From NCBI GenBank assembly GCA_024734495.1, contig JALMQS010000225.1, positions 5,339,226-5,403,225 of the forward strand: DNA of 64,000 nucleotides. The letters are read 5' to 3'. Positions 53,071 to 63,610 of the stretch are shown here, one piece after another; position 1 is the first letter of the stretch; the number at the start of each line of letters is the position of its first letter. Position numbers and translations under genes: made by a program. The notes under the pieces were generated by a model. The model had not been told where the DNA came from and searched no databases. It worked only from the letters and a program-made list of their open reading frames with translations. The stretch comes from Forficula auricularia (lineage: Eukaryota > Arthropoda > Insecta > Dermaptera > Forficulidae).

Positions 53071-53814
53071 TATTATTTAATATAATGTACAAATGTACAT
53101 ATTTAGTTTATATTAAATCAGTTAGCTTCTAGTAAATAAGAAGCTTTCACTTTCAATTCGCCGTTCCTAACACTTCCACAATCATTAGTTCATAGCGTTT
53201 AGGTATGATTATCCATATTGGTGAGATTAATAAGTATGTAATAATTTTCGATTTTTTTTTTTAATTTATTTTAGAACGTTTCTCACAATTTCCGATCTAT
53301 ATCTTTAAAGAAAAATGTCATCCTCAGTCACACTCAGTAAAAATTACGATATTCTTGAATAATTTCAGTTCCTAATGCTCAAGGCCTATGTAGAAGTCGT
53401 AGACCTTGTCTCGATAAGCATCTAGCAAACGGATTAGCATCCCCGATGTTGGCATGGCGTATCCCTACCTCCCACATTTCTATAACTAGTGCTAATTATA
53501 CGCCACTCATTTGAGATTATAACTTATCTTAAGAAATAATTCAATTGATTGTAGTTGTATTGTAATTAATCCCACGGGGCTAGAGGCGATGAAGCTGAAA
53601 GAAAAGGCCCTAACGACATATCAACATTCCTCATTCTTAGACCCAGAGAGAACTCCAATTCTAAAGGGTGTCTTACTTTGTGAAGCTATATATATCTGCC
53701 CTCTAAAAATCATTCTCCTTTGATCTTTGTCGAATGGTCCATTCATTGAAAGGAATGCTGAAAATCCCTTACTTGCTATTCTACCTATAGTATTAAATTG
53801 AAAGTTTTTTTAGT
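53071..53814. repeat. Intergenic with repeat shared with 16.75-17.1 kb
   Basis: From 53,380 the text GTTGGCATGGCGTATCC and CTTACTTTGTGAAG match the earlier pair. The part before it is featureless. Confidence 0.45.
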
Positions 53815-53915
53815 GAGAGTAGCAGAATTTTTATATATTGAAGGAGACAATAAAAGAGGGTGTCTTCTGCTGGAATTCCAGCAGAAGACACCCTCTTTTA
53901 TTGTCTCCTTCACTA
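53815..53915. mobile_element. Palindromic element P, minimal form
   Basis: AGAGTAGCAGAATTTTTATA, then a perfect 74-bp palindrome (53,839-53,912) from TGAAGGAGACAATAAAAGAG to its reverse, centred on GAATTC. The inner arms of the longer copies are gone. Confidence 0.92.
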
Positions 53916-54659
53916 CCTATATTATATTTAAATTTTAAATTAAAAAAATAAATTCAAACTTTGTAAAATGTTAAAACTGTATTCAATTCTATGCAAATAT
54001 TTAGAGAATTTTATTAAAATAAAAAAATATAAAAAATTATTTCTATATTGAAAAGAAAAATCTAATGAATTTATTAAATGAAAATGAAACAAAAAAAAAA
54101 ATGCTGAATTAAAAAGTTAAATTTAATATTTATATGTTAAAAAAAAATCTTTTATTTAGTCGCCGCATTCTTAAATTAGAAAAAATTCTTAATCTAAAAT
54201 TAAAATTTTTGGGGAATTCTGAAAGAGAAGTCATCATATTGGAAAAATTTATAATTGTTTAGAGTAATTGATCTCTAGATATCAAATTAAACAGCATGCT
54301 TGTAAAAAGTTTTGTACTTACGTATATGAAACCGAAGCTGAAATATGCAGATTCAAGGGATGAGTAGAATAAGCCAGAAAAAGAAGAAAAGACGACCAAG
54401 AGATAAACAAACGACCATATAATAAATGAAACAAAAAAAAATCAAAATTAAAATTTGGATAATTACATATTATTTTCAAACAAGAAGAATATTTTTAATA
54501 GACCTCTTCCAAATTAGAAAGGTTTGGCATGAAAAAGTTTGATAAATGGGGAACAGTTTTTTAAACAAAATTTTGAAGAAAATCGATCAATACATACATT
54601 TTTAAAAATGACGATTTATTTTTGAAACTTGAGAACCTCGTAATAATATCTTTTTAAAA
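53916..54659. other. AT-rich intergenic DNA
   Basis: No gene or repeat supported. Confidence 0.5.
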
Positions 54660-54764
54660 AATTTTATTTATTTATTTATTTAAAACAATGCTCTGAGGTG
54701 GCTACCGTTCGTAGAGCAGAAACAGAAAGAATATACAAATAGTAACATTTAAGTTAGCAAACAG

Positions 54765-54945
54765 AACATATAGTAACATTTAAATGAGAAACAGAAAGAA
54801 TACAGATATATAGTAACATTTAAATGAGAAACAGAAAGAATACAGATATATAGTAACATTTAAATGAGAAACAGAAAGAATACAGGTATATAGTAACATT
54901 TAAATGAGAAACAGAAAGAATACAGGTATATAGTAACATTTAAAT
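54765..54945. repeat. 40-bp tandem repeat in LINE 3' UTR, about 4.5 units
   Basis: TAGTAACATTTAAATGAG, AAACAGAAAGAATACAG, ATATA repeats at exactly 40-bp intervals with only A/G changes; a more diverged unit lies in front. Confidence 0.9.
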
Positions 54946-54991
54946 GAGCAACCCAGAGTTAGCACAACCAGGCGAATAAACCAGTGACACA

Positions 54992-55560
54992 TTACTCCAA
55001 CCCAGCTCCTCCGAGAAGATGCACCCTGAGTGAGCGATGAAAAGATGATTTTGAAAGCGATGTTCGGATATTTAATGGTAATGTATTCCACAACCGAGCC
55101 GAGCTGACGACAAAGGATCTGGTGGCGATCTCAGTACGATGAGCTGGAATATGGATTAGTCTGCCGTCAGCTCTTAATACCCGATTATGGATGGATTGTC
55201 TGAAAGTGAACATGTTGTATATGTATTTGGGGTGAAATGTGCTGAATAGTTTGAAAATGAACCTGCCAAGCACGTAGAGGCGTCTCTGGGAGGCCCTAAG
55301 CCAGCCAAGCCGACCGTAATAAGGTGTAATACGCTCATGCCTCGGGACATCAAAAATGAACCGTACCCATGAATTCATCGCAACATCAAGCCGGGCCGCA
55401 CGGATCCCAGAGACGTCCCCACACATGAGACAACAATAATCAAATAATGGCATGATCAATGAATTTACCAGGTGCTCGCGCGTAGTCACGGGAATGAGGT
55501 GCCTTATTTTTATGAGCCGATGGAGACACCAGAAGACCCGCCGTGATGTAGCATATCAAT
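54992..55560 (-). pseudogene. LINE ORF2 C-terminal part
   Basis: Post-catalytic region of a Jockey/CR1-like reverse transcriptase. The frame is open upstream of the first ATG (SRRVFWCLHRLIKIRHLIP), then MPLFDYCCLMCGDVSG, VRFIFDVPRHERITPYYGRL, RLYVLGRFIFKLF, LRADGRLIHIPAHRTEIATR and SSARLWNTLPLNIR. The order and several residues parallel 47,740-48,180 (RFIFYVPLDEHITP, PIHRTSSYARSF, SAKFWNKI), so both come from one LINE group but not one element. All catalytic motifs lie upstream and are missing. The frame is intact to its stop, hence a fairly recent 5'-truncated copy. Confidence 0.88.
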
Positions 55561-55565
55561 ATTTT

Positions 55566-56349
55566 TTATCAAAAGTACGCTTAAAAAAGAAAATTAAAAA
55601 AAAAAACGTCTAATGTGGCCGATTTCTCATAAAGTTATGGGCATTTAAAAAAATGTGACGAATTTTTCAACAATTAATACGAGTATCACATGAACGGTTT
55701 GATGAAAAACGAGCGATTGTTTCATTAGAATTTGATCGAGGAAAATGACTAATAAGGGCGCGAATAGATTAATTTCCATTCCTTTAGAGTTGATGCATTG
55801 AGAGACTCCCACATACAAGTTTTGAGCTGTTTCAGGCTATTAGAGATTAATTTCCTAATTTCTATTATTCTAGGAATGTCCTTTTACCTTGTGCACTTGG
55901 ACCAAAACGATACTCGTTATAGAGAGAGAATATTCATTTGGACTAAAAGTCGGACAAAAAAATAAAAAAATAAATTATTTAACTGGCTAGAGTACTGAGT
56001 CTTAAAAATGTTTTTACTGTTTCCTTAAATTTAGATTTTCATTCAATAATAAAACAGAACTGTATTAGCTGCAATAGAATTTTGAAATTTACTAGTTATA
56101 TATATTAATTTTCCTCGAAATAAAATATGGTATTGGAATTTTAATCAAATAATTATTTTGAGGAGACTTGAGCATTTTGTGGGATCCAAAATAAAAAAAT
56201 ATCATCGGCTGTGAGGAATACCTGTAAAGATCTCTAAATTAAACTTTTAAATTTAATTCATTTTTAAATGATGGTAAGATAGAGCTTTAAGGTGGCCATT
56301 TTCATAAAATTCTGTACCAATCGGTTCAGAAGTGGCCCTCAGGTGAACA
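55566..56349. other. Intergenic; repeat-poor stretch at 55,730-55,950
   Basis: ATTAGAATTTGATCGAGG to GATACTCGTTATAG has near-neutral composition and no other copy here. Possibly conserved non-coding DNA, unproven. Confidence 0.35.
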
Positions 56350-56515
56350 CACATTAATTTCTGTGAATCAGTTGTAATAGACCGATGAAGGGGGCAAAGC
56401 CATCGAAACTAAATTTCGTTATAAATAAATTAAAAAAATTATTTTTCCATCAGAAGACACACTCTTTTATTGTCTCCTTTAATTTACAAAAATTCTACTA
56501 CTCTCAGCAAAAAGA
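56350..56515 (+). mobile_element. Palindromic element P, right arm only
   Basis: TTTCTGTGAATCAGTTGTAAT, GACCGATGAAGGGGGCAAAG, CCATCGAAAC, CAGAAGACACACTCTTTTAT, TGTCTCCTTTAAT, then TTCTACTACTCTCAGCAAA. The left arm is absent; the stem of the hairpin signature has a mismatch. Confidence 0.85.
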
Positions 56516-57504
56516 AAGTTTCAATTTAATGATCATGATAACTCGGAAATTGAAGCTCACAGAATATCCGTTCGGATTCTTGTTTCTTATTTCAACCAAT
56601 GAATCTTTTTATACCTCTGATTAAACTTACCTGGAGGTTAATAGCGTATAATTCTTTTATTCTAGGAACGGCATTTTGAATCTAGGTAAGAAAATATTAA
56701 ATCTAAATTAATATCATATTTAGATATTTATTATTTAAAATCCTTAATTTACAGAAACTGCAAACAGTTTTGAAAAAATTTATCTTTTATTTTATTGAAA
56801 AGAATAATTGACCAGTACCTATACATTCTATTTAAAAAAAATTAAATCGTTTTTCAGGGTAGTCGAATTTCCGTGTTCGCTTACGTACAATTTCGATAAT
56901 TACAAAGGTAGTTCGAGTACGGAAAAAGTTGTGAATTACTTTTTTGGAAAGTAAACCTGAGTGTCCCCTCTAAATGATGTAATATAATACTCGAAAAAGG
57001 CTGGCTATGGCCAGTTCCGAAAGGGCCTCCAAAAATAATCAACTCCATAAATATGAAACGGAAAATTTTAGACAATTCTACCCTCGAAAGAGAAATTTTA
57101 ATGAGTTCCTGTAAAACTTTAAGTCGTGGTAAGATAATACATTATATATATATATATATGCAAAGCTAGTTCTTGACTTAAGGAAATTAATATACTAGTG
57201 TGTACTTGGTAGACCGATCGACTTTCAATCTGATGCTCAGGTTAAAATATAGTAATTATTGCCAAAAGTTTTCAAAAGTTTCATTAAAAATATATTTTAA
57301 AAAATAAGGACATTCTTTCCTTACCTTTACCTTAAAAGCCATTTTTATATTTCAAATATATTGACAAATACATATAAGCGTTTTTCTAATCAATACAAAA
57401 AAAATTCAGTCGAATTGATAACCTCCTCCGTTTTTGAAGTCGGTTAAAAATTTAAGGCATCTATCTTATTTTTGCAAGACTCAAACTATAAATCAGTTGA
57501 TTTA
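56516..57504. other. AT-rich intergenic DNA
   Basis: (TA)n at 57,146. A 64-codon minus frame (56,881-57,075) is not recognised. Nothing else. Confidence 0.5.
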
Positions 57505-57660
57505 GTGGTCAATACGATGTCTAGGTTAATAAAGGTCCCTGGCTCAAATTCATGGACCGCATCGAGGTATAGCTATATATTTATTTGCATCAATTAGAGG
57601 ACACTCTCATTGATTTCCTCTTAAATATCAACAAATCTGCTACTCTTGGCAAGAAAAATA
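57505..57660 (+). mobile_element. SINE-like: tRNA-like head and GCATCAA tail
   Basis: GATTTAGTGGTCAATACG (box A-like) and CCCTGGCTCAAATTCATGG (box B-like, one mismatch), then ATTTATTTGCATCAA, AGAGGACACTCTCATTG and CTGCTACTCTTGGCAAG. The tail matches 12,280-12,355. The boxes are degenerate. Confidence 0.5.
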
Positions 57661-57961
57661 TTTTAAATAGAATTTAATTACTTGGTATGTAAAGTTTTCA
57701 TCTCTAATAAATATATTACAATGTAGCTGAAAATAGATAAACAATTAAAAGAGAGTCGAGAGATTGCCAGCGACTTGGAGACTCGAGCTCTATCAATATT
57801 TAACAGCATGTTCCATGGGATTGTTTTAGGTTTCGGCTGTGAAAATAGCTTGGCAAGAGACCACAAAGTATACTCCTATTATTTATTCAAAATTCTTTTT
57901 TTAGAAAAAATCTTTATTTTTCTCATTTCACATGAATTCCTTCATATTTCATTTACTTTTC
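57661..57961. other. Intergenic, small unique block
   Basis: 57,750-57,870 has balanced composition and open frames on both strands (62 and 80 codons). No family recognised. Confidence 0.3.
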
Positions 57962-58600
57962 AAATAAACTGGAACGGATCGTTGCTAGACTTTATCCATA
58001 GCCATTTCAAATATTAATATCCTTATTTTTTTTATTATTAATTAGATAAAGAGCAGAAAGGTCTTTTTGTTAAGTACTTGCCCTTACGGTAGGTTAAAGT
58101 AGTTTAAAATATAATTTTACTAAAAACTTTCTATATCTTTTTTGTGGTCCTCAAGGTACTTAAATATGTATAATATTAAATTTCATCAAAATTGGTTGGA
58201 TATTTAGAAAAAACTAAAAAAAGTACTGGAATAAAGTAATAATGTTTGTGGGGCGATATCTACACAAAACTAATCAGCGCTTCGTTTTGTTAAAGTAATG
58301 GTAGTTTTTCAATTTCATTTCATCGGTTAACAGTATGGAAAAAATCGTTGACGAAAAAATGGGAAACCTACATACATACACACATACATACATACGCACG
58401 CACTAAATGAAAAACTCGCACTTTTTGGCCTCTGGATGAGACCCCATGTAATTTTTTAAAAACCGTCAACCTGATTAAATACTAGAATTTGTTACTTTAT
58501 TTGAGACCATGGGTTCGGTAGTCTTTACCTGAGGGCCCTTTGAAGTCGCGTTTGGCTCAAGACCGATTCCAATGCTTCGCATTGGATAGCGTAAAAAGCA
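57962..58600. mobile_element. F left end joined to reversed C (composite)
   Basis: 57,962-58,055 is the outer end of F (AAATAAACTGGAACGGATCG); 58,075-58,600 is nearly all of C on the minus strand, ending GCTTCGCATTGGATAGCG. This is the mirror of 60,770-61,562, so the junction is recurrent. Confidence 0.88.
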
Positions 58601-59144
58601 AATTCGCATTAATAAAATGGAATTGAGGCAGCAAAACGGGAAACCTCGAATGTTTATATGGTAAACTCTACCTTTTCTGTTCTCTACCTATTTAAAACTT
58701 ATGTAAAGATTATCCTTTCCTACATACTTGATGGCTTCCATTGCCATAAGCTCTGGAACATTCGATCAACGACTGGACTCGCCTAGCTCTTACGCAGCTT
58801 TCATTTTTCGGCGTGCAATGGGTTGCCTAAATAGAGGCGCGCCAAAGACATAAACCAAGTTCAAATTCAGACTACCTTTTGAAGATTTTAAATACTACCG
58901 TCATTTATTTATAATTTATATTTAAATATTTTTCCTATAAGTGCAAAAAAAATTGAATTATTTAAAAAACTCTAAATGAAACAATAATTCAAGTTAAAGT
59001 TCGATTTAGGACAAGAGTTACAATATTCAATTATTTTGTCACTCGTGATTATAAAAGATAAAAGAATTGAGTATGGGCTGATAAAATGAAATCAAACTTT
59101 TTAATACTTTACGTTGACAAATGGGTGAAGATATGACAAAAACA
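58601..59144. other. Intergenic; unique block at 58,690-58,860
   Basis: Text such as GAACATTCGATCAACGACTGG has no second copy and no long frame. The rest is AT-rich. Confidence 0.4.
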
Positions 59145-59305
59145 TCAGGTGCTAAAATTCAACCTGATTGAATACTACAATTTGTGACTTTGGTTGAAAA
59201 CATAGGTTCCGTAGTCTTTACCTGAGAAGCCTTTGATGTCTTGCTTGGACCGAGACCGATTACAATACTTTATCTGCTTAGCATTGGATAAAGTAAAAAT
59301 ATAAC
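59145..59305 (-). mobile_element. Repeat C, outer third
   Basis: GGTGCTAAAATTCAACCTG, CCGTAGTCTTTACCTGAG, CCGATTACAATACTTTATC, GCATTGGATAAAGTAAAAAT. Confidence 0.8.
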
Positions 59306-59593
59306 AGATAGATAAAATTAAATGTCTATTTAGATTGTCGTCAATGTTTTATTTACCAAACGACTAGTCTGATATATTTTCAATTTTTATAATAAAACCA
59401 TGGAGATTATTATTATTATTATTATTATTTTTAATAAATATAAAACTTGTAATTTTGATATGTCAATCACATTTTTTATTTTAATAAATTAAACTCGATA
59501 ATTACTTTCCATACTAAAATTATTTCTGTACACCCACTCGAGAAAAGTCATTTAATTCAACGGCTCTTTAAGGCTGTTTTCAATTTAATCAAA
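59306..59593. other. AT-rich intergenic DNA
   Basis: (ATT)n at 59,408. No gene. Confidence 0.5.
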
Positions 59594-59858
59594 TTTAGGG
59601 AACGCGGTGTTGGTTTATAGTGAAACATTGTTAAAGTTAAATTAGGTTGGAGTTGTTGGTGTTTCACAAGGAGAAAAATTAAAATACAAAGATTTTTTTA
59701 GTTTACTCTATATATTTCGAGCTCTTAACACATCGTCAGGAGAACATTGACAATGTTCTCCTGACGATGAGTTAAGAGCTCGAATTATATAGAGTAAACT
59801 AAAAAAATCTTTGTATTTTAATTTTTCTCCTGTGAAAACACCAACAACTCCAACCTGT
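59594..59858. mobile_element. Palindromic element with 105-bp arms and GTGAAAC end
   Basis: AGGGAACGCGGTGTTGG, TATAGTGAAACATTG, then a near-perfect palindrome 59,646-59,855 (GTTGGAGTTGTTGGTGTTT ... AACACCAACAACTCCAAC) centred at 59,750. The right arm has CTGACGATGAGTTAAGAGCTCGAA in parts: box, GAG...CTC stem, GAA. No ORF. A deleted relative lies at 62,758-62,865. Confidence 0.9.
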
Positions 59859-60375
59859 TGATCAATTTAGGTATCTACTCTAGTACAAGCGTATAATTTA
59901 ATAAATTTGATACAATTTATTTATTTATTATTATTTTATTATATTGATATCAGAAGGGGTAACACCGGTAACACCTATAATAAATCAAAATCGACTCTCA
60001 TATCGTGATAAAGAGGAAGATATTTCAGGGGTTGGCTCAGATTATCTGCGGTACTTGAGGACGTGAAATTTTTCAATCTTTTAGGCCGTGGAAAGCCAGA
60101 ATATTTAATTCAATCTAAATTTTAATTTTTTTACTCTATCTTGTGTAAATACATATATAAAAAAATGCTGTCTTTCTCTGGGTATTTAATGAAAAAATTG
60201 ATGGCGGAATTAATTATAAAGATAATTGTTTGCCTACTCAATTTCAATGAAATAATATAATTATAATATAAATAAATGCATTACATTATGTTAAATTCCG
60301 CAAACTTTTCTCTATAAAAATAATTAAGACTATAAATTAGTATTTTAGTTTTGTTAAATTGTTGATTTATTGTAT
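59859..60375. other. AT-rich intergenic DNA
   Basis: No gene recognised. Confidence 0.5.
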
Positions 60376-60450
60376 AAAAATGTATATTGTAACTGGGATA
60401 ACTCCCGTATATCGAATAAAATAAAATAAAATAAAATAAAAAATAAGAGG
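60376..60450 (+). mobile_element. LINE-like 3' end with (AAATA)n tail
   Basis: TGTAACTGGGATAACTCCCG, TATATCGAATAAAATAAAAT: a small hairpin (GGGATAACTCCC) and a pentamer tail, as in other LINE ends here. No coding part is preserved in front. Confidence 0.45.
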
Positions 60451-60769
60451 AGACGCAGCTAGGGAAATTAAAAAAATTGTAATTATTTTAATTATTTTGG
60501 CGGCCCTAGTATGGATTATACCGATACCAATTTTTTTTTTTTTTTACTGATTCTGCTTATAAATGTCTGAAACGAAGGAAATTCATTTTCAACCACTGAT
60601 TGGTTTTCTGTTTATTTGTGTATTTGTGTCTATCTGATTCAATAACTAAGAACTAAAGGTATAGAAGTTCATTTTTGTGGCAAAATGTTTGTATTTTCAC
60701 TACGGAGAACCTGATGAGAATTCGGGCTCTCTTTCTTCCAGATGTTCCGACATAAAATGGAAAACATTT
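60451..60769. other. Intergenic, no feature
   Basis: T13 run at 60,532; nothing else. Confidence 0.5.
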
Positions 60770-61345
60770 ATTATTCTTTATCCAATGCGAAGCATGGGGA
60801 AAGTATTGGAATCAGTCTCGAGGCAAGCAGCGACTTCAAAGGGTCCTCGGTAAAATTCGGAACCCATGGACTCAATTAAGGTCACGAATTGAAGTATTCA
60901 ATTAGATTGAATTTTAGCACGTGACGGTTTTGCCAAAAATTACCTGGGATCTCGTCGAGAGGCCAAAAAGTGCCATTTTTTTTGGAAGTGCGTGGGGATG
61001 GATGTATGTATGTGTGTTATCGTTTTTTTTCGTCCACGATTTTTCCACACCGTTGCACCGATTGAATTGAAATTGAAAACCTACCATTATTTTAACAAAA
61101 ATGAAGCGCTGATTAGTTTTTGGTACATATCGGTCCACAAACATTAGTACTTTACTTCAGTACTTTTTTAGTTTTTTCTAAATATCTTGAAAATGACTTA
61201 ACCAATTTTGATGAAATTTGATTTATCCTATTTAAGTACTTTGGAGGACCACAGAAAAGGTTAAATAAAGTTTTTAGTAAAATTATATTTTAAAGTACTT
61301 TACTCTAGAGTAAGATAGTACTTTTTTTAAATTCTTTATTTAAAA
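60770..61345 (+). mobile_element. Repeat C, copy 2
   Basis: CTTTATCCAATGCGAAGC to CTTTACTCTAGAGTAAGATAG, about 85-90% like 27,519-28,080 by eye. Joined to F within 90 bp. Confidence 0.88.
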
Positions 61346-61434
61346 TTCATTATAAAATTCATATCCATTCATCTGGTTTGTTCATATGTTCAGTTGCGCT
61401 CGTGTGAATGTGATAGCTCCTTCCAGCAGTGCGT

Positions 61435-61565
61435 TACCACTAATAACCGAAATGTCAAAAACCCAATGTAGAATTGTATCTGATTAATAATAAAGGAATA
61501 TAAATATCAATATTTCAAATGAATTTGGATAAAGTTTAGCAACGATCCGTTGCAGTTTATTTTTT
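61435..61565 (-). mobile_element. Foldback F, outer end
   Basis: ACCACTAATAACCGAAATGTC, AATAATAAAGGAATATAAAT, GGATAAAGTTTAGCAACG, ATCCGTTGCAGTTTATTTT. Mirrors the F end at 57,962. Confidence 0.85.
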
Positions 61566-62211
61566 CATTGATATCGTCCTTCTTGTTGTATGTAATGACT
61601 AATGAGGGAGAATCAGGGTTAAGGCCAAAATAATCAAAACACACTCAAAATAATCTTATTGCTTTCCCAGTATGAATCAACAACTTCTGCTATTCTCGGC
61701 GAACCAAAATCTTTTCAATTATAATTATTTCTGCCAAAAACGTCATTGAATGTGGAGAAGTGATTTTCCAGTAGTGTGAAAAAAGAGAGATGTGTAAGGA
61801 TAACAATAAAAATAATTAAAGTCTTAAACAAAAGAGTTAGGTCAGTAAACAGATTTATTGAAATTTTAAGGCCATGCCATAATAATTATGTAGATATAAA
61901 AGAGCGTACCGAATCTTGAAAAAGTTTGAACTTTATCCTCCAACTAAATATTTAATCTTCCTCAGGACAAACAATAGTTTTATAATAGCTATTCATAAAA
62001 CTAATCATTGTTCTGAAGAAGATTAAATAATTAATCGAAACAGTGATAAGGGAAAATTTCTTTTTCTCGGCTGCCTCCTTTTCTCTTAATTTATAATACA
62101 GTCATGTATTCATTTTTTTTTTAATTGATTATTTATAAAATATCTATATCTACTTACATCTGCTTCCAATTTTTTCGGTAATAAAGAGAAACATTGTCGT
62201 TTCGACGTTTC
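61566..62211. repeat. Intergenic with stem-loop at 61,945-62,045
   Basis: TTTAATCTTCCTCAGGACAA, ACAATAGTTTTATAA is mirrored by ATAAAACTAATCATTGT, TCTGAAGAAGATTAAAT. It ends GATTAA-ATAA-TTAATC-GAAAC (62,021-62,041), the same layout as family P. TTCTGCTATTCTCGGCGAAC at 61,684 resembles the P terminus. Confidence 0.6.
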
Positions 62212-62582
62212 GTTTTTTTTTTTTTTTTTTTTAATTATATTGATGTAGAAGGAGATACACCAGACGGTCCATCCCCTAAAGGCCTGTATGGACTTGTCTC
62301 TCCATAGTGAATAGAACAGAGTAGAAGGAAAGGAAGCCGGGATCACGAGCCAAATCTCAAAAAGTTAGATATAGTCTAATTTACTGAGTTTTTAGGGGGC
62401 TTGAGCAGTGGTAAATTCTCCGCGCGATAAATTAGGTTAAATTTATCTCCCACTTAATTTGTATTACCAGACCCTATACTTACAGAAAAAATGTCTGGGT
62501 ATAGCCGGGAATCGAATCCAAGACCTCCGGGTTGCCAACCAGTTATGCTGACCATTACATCAGGTAGGCGGCCGTCACCTTA
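62212..62582 (-). mobile_element. SINE S2, complete, tRNA-derived with poly(A)
   Basis: Minus strand: tRNA-like head with TAATGGTCAGCATAACTGG (box A region) and CTTGGATTCGATTCCCGG (box B), then CCCAGACATTTTTTCTG, the body shared with 1,447-1,735, and a poly(A) tail (plus-strand T21 near 62,213-62,233). The duplication of the target is not evident. Confidence 0.88.
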
Positions 62583-62757
62583 TTAAGCGAATTTCTATTT
62601 ATTTTTAAATGATGTGTTAATTTCTTACAATAAAATAATCAAAAATATTGTATTCAAATGACATATGCACCGTAAAATTTTCTATAGAATTCCATGCCCA
62701 AAGGAATGAAACAACCCTTCTGAAATAATAAAAATAATACATCTATATTTCAAACTT
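62583..62757. other. AT-rich spacer
   Basis: Nothing recognised. Confidence 0.5.
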
Positions 62758-62865
62758 AGGTTATTTATAGTGAAACATAATATAAATTATATTAGATTGG
62801 AGTTGGTGGTGTTTTACTAAAAGTGGGAGAGTTATGAAACACCACCAACTCCAACTTAATATAAC
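62758..62865. mobile_element. Short palindromic relative of 59,594-59,858
   Basis: TATTTATAGTGAAACATAATA, then GATTGGAGTTGGTGGTGTTT and the reverse AAACACCACCAACTCCAAC around a 20-base loop. Confidence 0.85.
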
Positions 62866-63339
62866 ATCTATACTTTTATTATAATCGGCTTGCGCGACGA
62901 CGCCGACGTGATTTTTTTTAATTTTAAAACCCCTAATAGTTCATGACAAATAAAAGTTATTAAAATTAGGAAAGATAAATTATTATTTTAAAACTCACTG
63001 CGAAGTCCAGGGGCGTAGCCCATCGACCAGCAAGTTGCCCATCGAAGGCGGGCTTTGCAGCTGGTAATACATAACGTAGTATTTAATCTTCCCTCTAGAT
63101 TTTCAATACAACAACATTGTATTATTATAAGTTGATAAAGGTGTAAATATTATAAATAAAAAAATAATAACTTATGTAATTAAATGTATAATATGTTGAA
63201 CTGCTTAGATATAATTAATTAATATATTATAATTAATGAAATATTCTTTTGAAGATATTATATTTATATCTATGTGTATAATTCTAATGAACGATTGTAA
63301 TTGTAGTTGTTGCAAGGTATAGAAATGAAACTCCCTTTT
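62866..63339. repeat. Repeat fragments (H-like and CTTTGCAGCTGGTAA end)
   Basis: TTTTAATTTTAAAACCCCTAA, TAGTTCATGACAAA resembles 30,245-30,285 of H. GGCGGGCTTTGCAGCTGG, TAATACAT at 63,049 resembles 39,315. The remainder is AT-rich. Confidence 0.4.
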
Positions 63340-63610
63340 TTTTCCTTTTTCATCCCCGTGGGGAGGTTTTTCAAAAAACTTTGTCGTTTGTGTGTTGAGG
63401 CAAAGAAGGGTCGGCCAGGGTGGAAACTTGAGTGAGAAAAAGAGGGTTTGGCTTAAGGCTCGAGTTTTTTTTTTTTTTTTTTTTTTAGAGGGTCATGAGA
63501 GATAGGGGAGGGTGTGTCGGGGGGTCGTTAAGATGCTGGGTTGCGCTCTGCCCGCGGCCAAAGCCCTTGTGACCGCGAGGACGACTCCGCCCGCGCCCTT
63601 TTCTCATTAG
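63340..63610. other. GC-rich block with T23 run, unexplained
   Basis: CCCTGTGGGG-like CATCCCCGTGGGGAGG, then a G-rich middle, a long T-run at 63,465-63,487 and GCGCTCTGCCCGCGGCC...CCGCCCGCGCCC. No tRNA box, ORF or second copy. A SINE ending in the T-run is possible but unproven. Confidence 0.3.

Larger units (their letters stand above)
54660..55565 (-). mobile_element. LINE 3' end, second family member
   Basis: Minus strand: C-terminal ORF2, 3' UTR with 40-bp tandem repeats, the hairpin CTACGAACGGTAG, CTCAGAGCATTG, then the tail (TAAA)n. Architecture parallels the end at 48,448-48,490. Truncated at 55,565. Confidence 0.85.

Noticed and set aside
57678..58017. Overlapping 62- and 80-codon frames
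   Set aside because: Open on both strands over the same DNA, and the plus frame runs into the F end; no domain.
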